Assembly (NCBI GenBank): GCA_030686995.1
Contig: CM060707.1
Span: 87,220,472 to 87,284,471, forward strand
DNA length: 64,000 nt
Source: Artemisia argyi
Taxonomy: Eukaryota; Streptophyta; Magnoliopsida; Asterales; Asteraceae
Direction: 5' to 3'
Position numbers and translations under genes: made by a program. A model generated the notes under the pieces. That model saw nothing but the letters and a program-made list of their open reading frames with translations, did not search any database and had not been told where the DNA came from. Positions 36,462 to 46,184 of this stretch are shown in pieces (position 1 is the first letter of the stretch; every line of letters starts with the position of its first letter).

Positions 36462-39400
36462 AATTTAGTCAACTTGTTCCATCATTCCTAATCCTAAACA
36501 CAAGTGGTTGAATAATTCACGCTTAAGAGGTTTAGTGAATATGTCCGCAATGTTATCTTCCGATGCAACCTTTTCTATAGATATGTTTCCTTTTTGTACA
36601 TTATCCCTAAGGAAGTGGTGACGTATTTCTATATGTTTAGTCCTAGAGTGTTGAACCGGATTTTTACTTAAATCTATCGCGCCTTTGTTATCGCACATAA
36701 TAGGAACATTTTCTAACCTAATGTCATAGTCTATGAGAGCTTGTTTCATCCATAGTGCTTGTTGACATACCTTTCTAGCGCTTACGTATTCGGCTTAGGT
36801 GATAGAAATAGCAAGAGCGGTTTGCTTCTTTGAAAATCAAGATGTTAGACAACATCCAATAAAAGTGCAAATACCGCTAGTTCTCTTTCTATCTACGTAG
36901 TCTCCCGCATGATCCGAATCCGCATAGACGATGGTTTCTATGTCGGATCCCTTAGGATACCATAATCCTAAGTGTATAGTGCCTTTAATGTATCGGAAGA
37001 TACGCTTAACCGCTTCTAGGTGAGAGGTTTTGGGATCCTCTTGAAAGCGGGCACAAATGCAGACACTAAACATGATATCGGGTCTACTTGCCGTTAAGTA
37101 TAGTAAACTACCTATCATTCCTCTATACTTAGTGTTATCTACGGACTCGCCTTCATCATCCTTTGTGAGTTTCACTTCCGTAGACATGGGAGTTTTCATG
37201 GGTTTTGAGTCTTCTAGGCCAAATTTCTTAAGCATTTCCTTAATGTACTTAGATTGGTTAAAGAATATTCCATCTTCTAATTTTTTTGTTTATAATCCTA
37301 GGAAGAAGTTTAGTTCACCCATCATACTCATTTCAAACTCATCATGCATGATTTTGGCAAATTCATCACACATTTCTTGTCAAGTCGATCCAAATATAAT
37401 GGCGTCAACATATATTTGAACAATGATGAGATTTGGGTCTTTCTTTTTAGTGAAAAGAGTGTTATCTACCATTCCCATGGAATAATTATGTTTAATAAGA
37501 AAAGCTTTTAATCGATCATACCAATCCTTGGAGCTTGTTTGAGTCCATATAAAGCTTTCTTTAACTTATAAACATAACCAGGTTTTACGAAGTCAATGAA
37601 TCCTGGAGATTGTGCCACATAAACCTCCTCATTGATAAAACCATTGAGGAATGCTCTTTTCACGTCCATTTGGAATAATTTAAAGTCTAGGGCGCATGCA
37701 TAGGCAAGTAATATCCTAATAGATTCTAGTCTAGCTACGGGGATATAAGTTTCGTCATAATCAATTCCTTCTTGTTGATTATAACCTTGGGCAACCAACC
37801 TAGCTTTGTTCCTAGTTACTATTCCATTTTCATCCAACTTATTCCTATACACCCATTTAGTTCCTATGATGGTCATGTTCATTGGATTTAGGTCTAATTC
37901 CCAAACATCATTTGCCTTAAATTGGTTTAATTCTTCTTGCATAGCTATAACCCAACTTTCATCTTTTAATGCTTCATTAATATTCTTAGGTTCTATTGCT
38001 GAGAGGAAACACAAGAAGTTATTTTTATCTTGGGCTTGTGACCTAAGGGTTCTTTGATTAAGATGTCCTATTATATTATCTAATGGATGTGATTTAGATT
38101 CCTTAATATTTACAATCTCGTTATTTCCTAAATCAATGTCTTCATTATCATTTCTTATGGGTTTTGTTTTACTAACCTCAATAGCTTCATCTTCGACTAA
38201 GTCATCATCTTCTAAAGGTAATGTTTTAGGAGGTGGTGATGTTTCATCAAATGTTACATTTAATGATTCTTCTACTTTCATAGTGTGTTTGTTAAGTATT
38301 ATATATGCTTTACTATTTTGTGAGTACCCTAAAAATATTCCTTCATATGATTTTGGGTCAAACTTAGTAAGGTAATCCTTAGTGTTTAAAATATAACATT
38401 TACTTCCAAATACCCTAAAGTAGCTTAAGTTAGGTTTTCTACCTCTTAGTAACTCATAAGGAGTTTTTCCTAAAATTCTCCTAATTGATACCCTATTAAT
38501 AATATATGTTGATGTATCTACAGCGTGACACCAAAATTTTTGTGGGATGGATTGTTCATTTAACATTGTTCTACTCATTTCTTGTAGTGACCTATTTTTT
38601 CTTTCTACTACGCCATTTGATTGAGGAGTACAAGGAGCGGAGAAATTGTAAGATATTCCATTTAAATCACAATATTTTCCGAATTGTACTTCGTTGTCAA
38701 ATTCCCTACCATGGGCTGTCCTAATGGCTACTATTGTGCATCCTAACTTATTTTGAATCATTTTACTAAATATTCCAAATTTTTCAAAGGCTTGGGTTTT
38801 GTCACTTAAGAACCTAGTCCACGTGTATCGTGAATAGTCATCTACTATTACTAAGGTATACTTGTTTCCTCCATAGCTCCGCACAGCGGATGGACCAAAT
38901 AGATCCATATGTAATAATTCTAGGCACCAAGTAGTGGATACAATATTCTTAGCTTTGTGACTAGCATGAACTTGTTTTCCAATTTTACATGCATCACAAA
39001 AATTCTTGTCATATCTTAGGTTAGGTAAGTTTCTAACTAGTTCTTTAGAGGCCAAAGATTGTATTTGTTGCATGTTTGCATGGCCTAATCTTCTATGCCA
39101 CAATGTGGAGTTTTCGTCTAGGGTTGTTAGGCATATCCTATCTTCCGGTTTGTTTCCTAGTTTCCTAACATATATGCCTCCTTTCCTGATTCCTCTACCT
39201 ATAATCTTTCCATTCTTAACTATTTCACGATCCTCTTTGGTAAAGGTAACCCTACATTTATTATCGCATATTTGGCCTATACTAAGCAAGTTATATGTTA
39301 AATTATTTACATGCTCAACATTTTCAATAGTAAATGAGTCTTGAGAAATCGTACCTTTGCCAATGATTTTTCCACGCAAGTCACTACCGAAAATAACGTT

Positions 39401-39979
39401 ACCTCCATTGTATGCCTTATACGTAGAAAATAGCTTGCGGTTCCCCGTCATGTACCTCGAACATCCGCTATCCTTGATCCATTCGTCAGGCTCCAAGTCA
39501 ATTCCTAAACAAATTTCATCGGTTGCTTTGGCCACAAAACATTTTTCGTCTCTTGGTTTTTCCACTTCTTCTTTATCACTATCACTCCATGTTCCACTAA
39601 CAAAGGCGCCTTGATTTTCATAACCCGTTGGCTTTAGACATTCACCATTAAGATAATTTGGACTTCCACATCTAAAGCACTTTCTTTTCCCGTAGTTATC
39701 ACTTCTATTTCTTTGGGATGGCTTTCTTTCGTCTTGTGGTAATCTAGTGAATCTTCCTCGTCTTTTGAAGAATTTCTTGAATTCTCTTACGGCCATTGCA
39801 TATTCTTCGTCTTCACTCTCGTCACTTGAGTCATCATCATCACTAGGTTCCTTTTTGGCTTTTAGAGCAATGGATTTGGTTTGTTCTTTCTTGACTTTGA
39901 CCGTTTCCGAATCTCTTCTTATAATTTCTTCATGGACCTTCAAGTTGCCAATAAGTTCATCAAGTGATAACGTCATCAA
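36462..39979 (-). pseudogene. pol: Sirevirus B gag C-terminus and pol polyprotein
   Basis: Minus-strand polyprotein. In the main run (37508-39979) come an acidic Gag linker, a knuckle [14 protein letters not shown] whose His is replaced, protease [10 protein letters not shown], integrase zinc motif (HRRLGHANM...CDACKIGK), DDYSRYTW and [14 protein letters not shown]. The integrase motif usually read as RTDHGREF is RTAHGREF here, so a catalytic Asp is lost. RT follows ([30 protein letters not shown]). After a frameshift near 37508 the RT box reads YVDA, again missing an Asp. RNase H (YADSDHAGD, an altered AEYVSA, MCDNKGAIDLS, ADIFTKPL) continues to the stop at 36462-36464. Additional stops occur near 36795 and 37265-37385. 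Confidence 0.95.
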
Positions 39980-40418
39980 ATTCTTTGATTCTTCAATTGC
40001 CGTGACCTTAGCTCGCCATTTTGGATGAAATGCCCTAAGAAATTTCCTAACACAATTTTTACTAGAAAATGTCTCATCAAGTGCTTTTTAACTTTTGATA
40101 ATAATGTTAAATTTAGCAAAAACATTATCAATTGATTCCTCTTCCGGAATCGTAAATTGTTCATATTGTTGTACAAGAAGATCTATTTTATTATCTTTGA
40201 CTTGACTATTACCTTGGTGAGTAATAAGTAGTGATTCCCAAATTTCTTTTGGCGGTTTTACGCATAAAAATTCTTTCAAAGGTAATAACATGCCAAAGAT
40301 CAAGATCTTTAGATTTCACATAAGTTTTGAATCTATTTTTCCAATATAAAAATCCACCACTTTCAAATAGTGGTGGTCTTTGCATAGATTGCCCTTCTAA
40401 ATATTTTTCAGATTCCAT
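39976..40418 (-). pseudogene. gag: Sirevirus B gag, N-terminal part (frameshifted)
   Basis: Begins MESEKYLEGQSMQRPPLFE, followed by FLYWKNRFKTYVKSKDLDLW, typical of plant copia Gag, then KEIWESLLITHQGN...QYEQFTIPEEESIDNVFAKFNIII in another frame and a third piece leading into the polyprotein run. Two or more frameshifts between 40300 and 39979. The ATG is about 55-70 bases inside the primer binding site, a normal leader length for copia. Confidence 0.9.
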
Positions 40419-40470
40419 AGATCGTTACAAGTTTTAAAATACAATATATTTTAAAAATCTTGCTAGACGT

Positions 40471-40486
40471 GGCTCCTGATACCAAT
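40471..40486 (-). other. Sirevirus B primer binding site
   Basis: The minus strand reads ATTGGTATCAGGAGCC right after the LTR end TTTTCCACA, an initiator tRNA-Met-type site. Confidence 0.9.
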
Positions 40487-41807
40487 TGTGGAAAACCAGA
40501 ATGGGGGATTGAATAGTTTACGTCTTTTTAATTTGTTATAAAAGATTGTTTGTGTGTTTTCTTAACTTTCAAAAATTTAGATTCGATATTATGTGAACTC
40601 AAGTCTTGCATAATATAAACAACAATATATATGTATGATATAACAAGAATAATGTAAGTAAAGAAATAAATGAGAGATGGAAAGATCAAACCGCGAGACA
40701 AGAGATTTATAGTGGTTCGGCTACAAGGACACCTTCCTTGCCCTACTCCACTCCCCGAGCACCTAACTCGAGAGTTTTCTTCACTATGTCAACAAGCTCC
40801 CTTATGGCGGAGAAAACCTTACACACCAATTTACACACCACAACTTCGCCATAACTTGATCACACCTTATACACAACTACTTCACACCTATCTATCTTCA
40901 CACCTATCATCTTCACAACTATCTTCTTCACAACTATCTACTTCCCAACTATCTTCTTCACTACTATCTACTTCCCAACTATCTACTTCACACCAATCTT
41001 CTAAACAATCACTCTATCTACACACTAAACTAATGTATCTTCTACCAAATATTCACAGCAAATAACACAAAGAAATATATGTAATGAATGGTGCTCTAAC
41101 AACTTGGATGTGGAGGTCACAACAAGTTGTAATACTTCTTGTCTTGGAGGCTAGAAGTATTCTTCTCTTTCACTTGAGAGGTTGACGTTTGGATCACTTT
41201 GAAACAAAGATTTATGTATGTATGATCAAAGGATTTAAAGAATAGAAATGGAGATCTAGAACAGAAAGTTTAGGAGTGCAAAAGGTGAAAAAAATCTGTG
41301 AGATGAACCAGTATTTATAGGGGAACAATTTACTGTTCTGGAGCGTGGCCGGTCCCCTTAATTAGGGGCCGATCCCTTAATCATTAAGGGGGGCGCCTAT
41401 GAATTAAGGGGGCCGCCCCCTCCAGAACGTTGGAATTGTTTGTCCTTTTGTGTGGAAGGTTTTTCTAGATAATATTTGCCATTTTTGGTTGGAAATTTGA
41501 AATCATATATTTATAATGAATTTAAACATATTCTTTTAATTCCAAAAGTGATTTTATAAAAGATATAAAATGTTTATGACATTTTATAAAAGTTCTAGTG
41601 ACTTAGAAAATTTTCCTTTGATCATAGATTGCAATAAACACTTTGTTTATTCATACCTTAAGTGATTTGGATGTAAAGAGAGATATTTATCACTAAATAC
41701 TTGTTTACGTCATAAATTTTAGTTCAATGATTTTATGTTTTGTAATTATCAAAACATAGACATTGTTAATATGTTAACAATGTTTTTAGGCATTATTTAT
41801 GTCAACA
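40487..41807 (-). repeat. Sirevirus B 5' LTR (right copy)
   Basis: 1321 bp, very similar to 32971-34273. TATA box (minus strand) at 41312-41319, with the palindromic module (41338-41429) 19 bp behind it. Confidence 0.95.
41338..41429. promoter_or_regulatory. GC-rich palindromic module in the Sirevirus B LTR
   Basis: Made of GGCCGGTCCCCTTAAT, ATTAGGGGCC, CCCTTAATCATTAAGGG and ATTAAGGGGGCCGCCCCC units enclosed by CTGGAG / CTCCAG. The left LTR copy (33822-33892) lacks part of it. Sireviruses are reported to carry conserved palindromes in the LTR promoter region. Confidence 0.75.
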
Positions 41808-42892
41808 CTCAGTACTTGGAGCTTGTTCCCAAGAGGTTGAGGCATTTAAAGCTTTAGATACCTCTTGATCGATATATCTTGTATTCAAGTCTCTGTCACT
41901 TTTGAACTTGTAGATTAACGAGTCATAGATACCTTCCATTCTTTCCTCCAATGGATCTTCATCCCTGATATTTAGTCCAAATCTTTCATGCAGATTAGAG
42001 AATAACTGGTCAAGCTGTGTTGTAGGAACTTCAGGTTGTTCACCCGTTGGCATTGGATCCTTTAACACATCATCTAACTCATCATCATCATCATCAATAT
42101 CCGATACATCAAAACCTCCGAGCTCTTGAGGTATATCCCTTCATGATACGTCATGTTGTTCCAAAAATCGTCATCATCTACACTTTCCTTATGAGTTTCA
42201 GCCCCAACTACTTCTTCTTCCATGTTCACTACTTCATTTTCATCAGTTTGTTGTTGTGAACCGGATTTATTATGTTTTTGTTGTTGAGGTGAAGCTTGTT
42301 GTTGTACAACGAAAGTTTTAGTGGTTGTTGATCTTTATTTCTTAGCGCTTTTCTCCCACTTAGGATCATCCTGACTGCGCTTTCGTGATTGTGGACGACA
42401 GTGACTTTCCAACTCAACTACCCGACTCGATAGCTTCTTAAGTAGCTTGATAGCATCGTGTTATCTTCTTAAGCATTTTGTCGAGGTCTTTGTATTGATT
42501 GTCGGTTCGGGTTTCAGTTGGTGGTTTAGCTTCGGGCTCCAGTAATCCATTGTATATGTTGGGATGAGCTTGTTGAAGTGAGTTATCATTCAAAAACATC
42601 AAGATCATGATCTCTGAAAGACGTTCCAATGATAGTGTTTATTATGACGACGAAGATTCAACGTGAGATTGATGTTGTCGTTAGGCTGAGAATCTTGCGT
42701 TCATATCAGCTCTTATCTTTCCCATTACTTCACTGAAGTGTGCGGTTGTGACAAATGGAACTGATTCAGCTCGGATTCTCTGAAAGAGAGTTGATGTTGA
42801 TGTTGTCGGGATATGTTTTAATGGTGTTGTTGTTGATGATGGTTGTTGTGAAATGTGAGTTGTGATAGGGATTGTTGTTGTAGGTTGTACCG

Positions 42893-42923
<31 letters not shown>

Positions 42924-43127
42924 AGGTTGTACCGCTGATGTTGTTGTTGATGTTGGTGTTGTTGTTGCTTGTGTTGTTGTTATTGTTGTTGGTGCAGATG
43001 GAATGCCTTCGGTGTTAACGGGATGAATGAGTTGGTGTAACTCAGTGGACCTAGACCTACTGGTGTCATTCTTCGTTTTCGTCCTTGGCTCCTTTCTACA
43101 ATAACCACATGTGTAATGAATCATCAA
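41808..43127 (-). pseudogene. Degraded accessory ORF of a minus-strand copia element, N-terminal half
   Basis: Minus-strand frames: 43127-42681 starts MMIHYTCGYCRKEPRTK and has a long Thr-rich stretch (about residues 50-100) coded by (GTT)n-like sequence on the plus strand at 42880-42985. Further pieces follow, at 42417-42629 and at 42068-41813 (MPTGEQPEVPTTQLDQLF, RYIDQEVSKALN). Stops and frameshifts separate them. It joins 32970 across Sirevirus B. Low-complexity N-terminal linkers are usual in Asteraceae accessory ORFs. I cannot tell the exact family. Confidence 0.5.
42880..42985. repeat. (GTT)n-rich microsatellite
   Basis: Repeated GTTGTT/GTTGAT units with interruptions by TGTAGGTTGTACC. 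On the minus strand they encode poly-Thr. Confidence 0.9.
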
Positions 43128-43584
43128 ACCCTAATTTTTTTTATAATAAGGTTTTAATAAATTGAATGAAAATAATGATTTAAACGGAAAATTAAAATCA
43201 AACAAACCTTATAATAATTGTTGATAGTTAGAATCTGAATAATCAATCCGATCTACAATATCTCCTTCAATTAAGAATAAACACATGAAATTGGAGATTG
43301 AAAGTTTTCATAAAAACCCTAATGTTTCACCAAACCATTCCTGATCAAAGTTTGTAACAGATAAACATGAAATGAATTGATTGTATGTTTTTAAGCTTTG
43401 AATTAAGGAATTAAAAAATATCTTCAAATTTGGTCAAACACAATCCCAAAATTAGGAGATTAATTGTGCCTTAAAAAATGACTTAAATATCTCCATTCAA
43501 TTCCGGTTTATTTCAAAATTGGTCAAACAATCAGAATGATTCAAAACGATTTGCTTGTTTTTAGGATACTTAACATTAAACCAT
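43128..43584. other. AT-rich stretch without recognised features
   Basis: No reading frame, LTR end or inverted repeat recognised. It could be the upstream spacer of the accessory ORF. Confidence 0.5.
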
Positions 43585-43668
43585 GTCATTCTCAAGTGTT
43601 CTAGTGGTTGAGTTGTTTGTTGTTTATCCCGTAGGTCGCAAGTTCGAATCTTGGGATGGACATTTTTA
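43585..43668 (+). repeat. tRNA-derived SINE-like remnant
   Basis: TAGTGGTTGAGT (43602-43613) resembles an A box and GTTCGAATC (43642-43650) matches a B box at about 30 bp spacing, followed by TTTTT at 43663. A clean tRNA cloverleaf does not form, so a tRNA-derived SINE head is more likely than a tRNA gene. Confidence 0.45.
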
Positions 43669-43879
43669 TTAATTTCGGCCCAAAACGTATTTTTCTTTGC
43701 CTCATGTGTGCCATGTCATCAATGACTGGACAATGAGTCATCATTGAGGTAGCATTTCTAGCTATGGGGATGTGTCATTGTTATCCTATTATTTAATATG
43801 AGTATAAACTTAGGGTGAGAACATGCTTGCTTTTACTTTGGACACAAGTACTACTTTTTAAACTATTATGAATTAGCCT

Positions 43880-44477
43880 ATGCAGTGATAACCCACTATG
43901 CCCACTATCATGAACCGTTAGTTCTTGTGGAAACCACGAGTGTTATAAATTGATCTATTGGGGTGACTCCCCCGATTGGGTTGACCGGATAGACAAACGG
44001 ACATATACCATGTCGGAATCTAAGTGTCGAGGGTTAAACGCTTACCGAGCCTTTATGCTATGTCCACTTACTTGCATACTTAACTATCGTAGCTTCGGTG
44101 TCATGAGACTTAGTGCTGTCGTAATACTTTTTGTATGACATTATATGTGTTGTAATGCTCATATAATTGAAATCTTGTGGTCCACTTTACAGTATTTACT
44201 TAAACCTATGAACTCACAAGCTTTTTGCTGACTACAACTATGAGGCATAACATCGAGTCTCATGTATTTCAAGAAGTGTTTTCACACATATGTCATATGT
44301 ATTTTCAATTGGGACCATGTACTGTTATGACTTATTAATGATGTAATCTTGTTTTAATTAAATCAAATGTAATTTTTAAAACGACTCATGCAGGTCGTTC
44401 TCTATTACTGTGTGATCTTATTCCATGACGTCATACATCCGGTTACCTTTCCGCTGCGTTGATTTGGGGGTGTTACA
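43880..44477 (+). repeat. Truncated chromovirus-type LTR (3' end)
   Basis: Ends GATTTGGGGGTGTTACA, as CHR1 LTRs do. The upstream order of motifs (a GATTGGG...CCGGATAG block, GGTGTCATGAGACTTAGTG, CGACTCATGCAGGTCGTTCT near the end) parallels the end of the CHR1 LTR at lower similarity. No primer binding site follows at 44478 and no LTR start is seen on the left, so it is a fragment of another family. The left border is approximate. Confidence 0.65.
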
Positions 44478-44787
44478 CATATCGAGTTTTGTAACTTTCA
44501 CATTTTATAGTGGCAAGTATATACACAACATTTCTCATATTTAGCCTTTTACATATGTGGTACCAATTTAAGTAATTCTTGTAGCCTTTTGCAGATGGTC
44601 TTCATTATAACCATGTAGCCAAAAAATAAACCAACAACATTACCAATTTAACTTATTCCTATTAGATAAATAAAATATGAAAAAGATACAATTTCTTACG
44701 GTAAACTCTACTAATTTGTTACCACTAGAAAAAAAAAATGAAAAAGATACAAACTTTCATAGGCTTTTAAATAAAGACAATGCATAT

Positions 44788-45115
44788 TAGGGCCGAGCAA
44801 ATCCACCAAAAAATCTACCCGAACCGACAAACCTACCAAAACGGGACCGAACAGAACCGAACTGACCTTTTTCGGTTCGGTTTCGACTTTGTATATTTAT
44901 TTCGGTTTTCGTCGGTTTTGTTCGATTCGGTTTTTATTAGTTTTTCGATTCGAAACCCGAAAGCCAACCCAAATTGAGTTATTCGGTTCAGTTTTGATAT
45001 CTATTTCTTGGTTCGGTTCTTGGTATGAGTTTTTCCTCTCTTTTTTTTTTTTGGTTTTCAGGTCGGGTCGATTTTTGTCAGTTCGGGTCGGGTTTGACCC
45101 GGTGGTCACCCCTAA
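44788..45115. mobile_element. hAT-like non-autonomous element rich in CGGTTCGG/CCGAACCG motifs
   Basis: Imperfect inverted ends TAGGGCCGAGCA... and ...GGTGGTCACCCCTAA, typical of the plant TAGGGGTG class. The repeat TGCATAT flanks it closely (44781-44787 and 45118-45124). The body has many GGTTCGG/GAACCGA phrases and no coding region. Confidence 0.6.
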
Positions 45116-45270
45116 ATTGCATATACTTGCACTATAAATTATATCCATTACTTTTAGAGAGTTTATGTAATGCGAGCTCGTATCCTTGCCATAGGGTGTA
45201 TGCACATTTAGTATATATTGAAAATAATTCTATCAGTATAACTTATTCTCTCTATTACTATATAAACTTT

Positions 45271-45552
45271 GGGCAAAAGACAAATTGTTTTAATGATTAT
45301 GTGGAGCCAACTATTCTTTTTCTTATTGTGTGTACTGAATTTTCAAATTTCGATCGTTGTATGTATTTTGTAACTGTTATGTCATTTAAAATTACCATTT
45401 TACTTTTCAAAATTTGAAAAAGTAAGGGTAAAATGGTCACAAAATATACACGATGATCAAAATTTGAAAGTTTAGTACACATAACAAGAAAAAAATAGTT
45501 GACACATAATCACAAAAATTGTTAAGTTCAATTATTTTTTTGTCATTTGCCA
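45271..45552. mobile_element. Fold-back MITE upstream of the SUVH gene
   Basis: An almost full-length inverted repeat of about 280 bp. The left arm (GGGCAAAAGACAAA, GATTATGTGGAGCCAACTAT, TGTGTACTGAATTTTCAAAT) returns as complement in the right arm down to TTTTTTGTCATTTGCC. The arms meet around 45400-45430, and the right arm is about 20 bp longer. The superfamily is unclear because I cannot fix a TSD. The copy ends about 170 bp before the likely transcription start of the gene. Confidence 0.8.
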
Positions 45553-45807
45553 TGACAATTACACGAAATGGAAGCCACTGATACTCAAATGTAAGCCGTT
45601 GATGCTCAAATTCTGTTGCTATGCACGGGTAGAGCATATTAATTTATAATATCGATATAGATTAGGTTTTGTGGCAAAGTATAGCGTAAATTTCAAACTA
45701 AAAAAGAAAATAAAAGAGATGAAAACTCGCTTCTCGCTTTAGATTACTTTTAAACATTTCTGCCGGAACTCACTCACTCTCTTTCACACTCGCGACAACA
45801 CGAAGTG
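45553..45807 (+). promoter_or_regulatory. SUVH gene proximal promoter and 5'-UTR exon 1
   Basis: AT-rich sequence leading into a CT-rich leader (ACTCACTCACTCTCTTTCACACTCGCG) at 45766-45795. Exon 1 ends at 45807 before GTAATC. No strong TATA box is visible. The start of transcription is estimated at 45700-45760. An ATG at 45719 would open a 7-codon uORF if it is transcribed. Confidence 0.55.
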
Positions 45808-46049
45808 GTAATCTCTCTACATATTTCTAGATCTCATAATATTTGTTATTCAATTTTTACCTTTTAAAGGTTACAACTTTTTTTAAATTTAATCCACTTG
45901 GTGTTAATTTTAATTCATTTTAGATCTTGGGTATCTTAGATATTGCTTAATTTGTTTCCAGGGTTTAGTACTTTTTAGGGTTTTCTTTTTTAAGTTAGAT
46001 CCGAATTTGCTTTATTGAACCCTTTATTGTTTCTACTTGCATGTTTCAG
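45808..46049 (+). other. Intron in the 5' UTR of the SUVH gene
   Basis: GT donor at 45808 (AAGTG/GTAATC) and acceptor TGCATGTTTCAG/GAAG at 46049, with a T-rich stretch in between. Length 242 bp. A 5'-UTR intron together with an intron-less coding region is the usual structure of SUVH1/SUVH3-type genes as I know it. Not supported by transcript data here. Confidence 0.7.
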
Positions 46050-46095
46050 GAAGACAGTTTGAGGTGGTTAAAGTTTGCACCTTTTTCGCGTTTGA

Positions 46096-46101
46096 ATGTG
46101 A
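46096..46101 (+). promoter_or_regulatory. Start-stop upstream ORF (ATGTGA) in the SUVH leader
   Basis: In exon 2 of the leader, ATG at 46096 is directly followed by TGA at 46099, 83 bases before the main ATG. It stays in the mature leader if the intron is removed as drawn. Confidence 0.6.
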
Positions 46102-46184
46102 TTTCTGTTTCATATCTTTTGGTGATTTTGGGTTTGTTTTGGAGATATTAGAAAAGTTTGAAGAAAGCTGTGTGATTAAGATTG

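Larger units (their letters stand above)
32971..41807 (-). mobile_element. Sirevirus B: complete minus-strand Ty1/copia (Sirevirus-type) element
   Basis: 8.84 kb bounded by two LTRs (32971-34273 and 40487-41807) and TSD CTCAG. On the minus strand the order is LTR, primer binding site (40471-40486), gag, pol, spacer, accessory ORF, several polypurine tracts, LTR. Four purine tracts near 34274-34461 and an accessory ORF after pol fit the Sirevirus lineage. Pol is mostly open (823 codons in one run) but has lost key catalytic residues and is frameshifted near 37508, so the element cannot move by itself. Confidence 0.95.

Noticed and set aside
43585..43668. A functional tRNA gene
   Set aside because: A- and B-box-like motifs are present, but acceptor and anticodon stems do not pair and no CCA-proximal stem can be drawn. 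SINE-like remnant is the better call.
44780..45137. RFGFDFVYLFRFSS-like frames
   Set aside because: Translation of CGGTTCGG repeats in the hAT-like element.
46182..46184. TTG at 46182 as start of the SUVH protein
   Set aside because: A plant nuclear gene would use the ATG at 46185, which directly follows and gives the family-like N-terminus.
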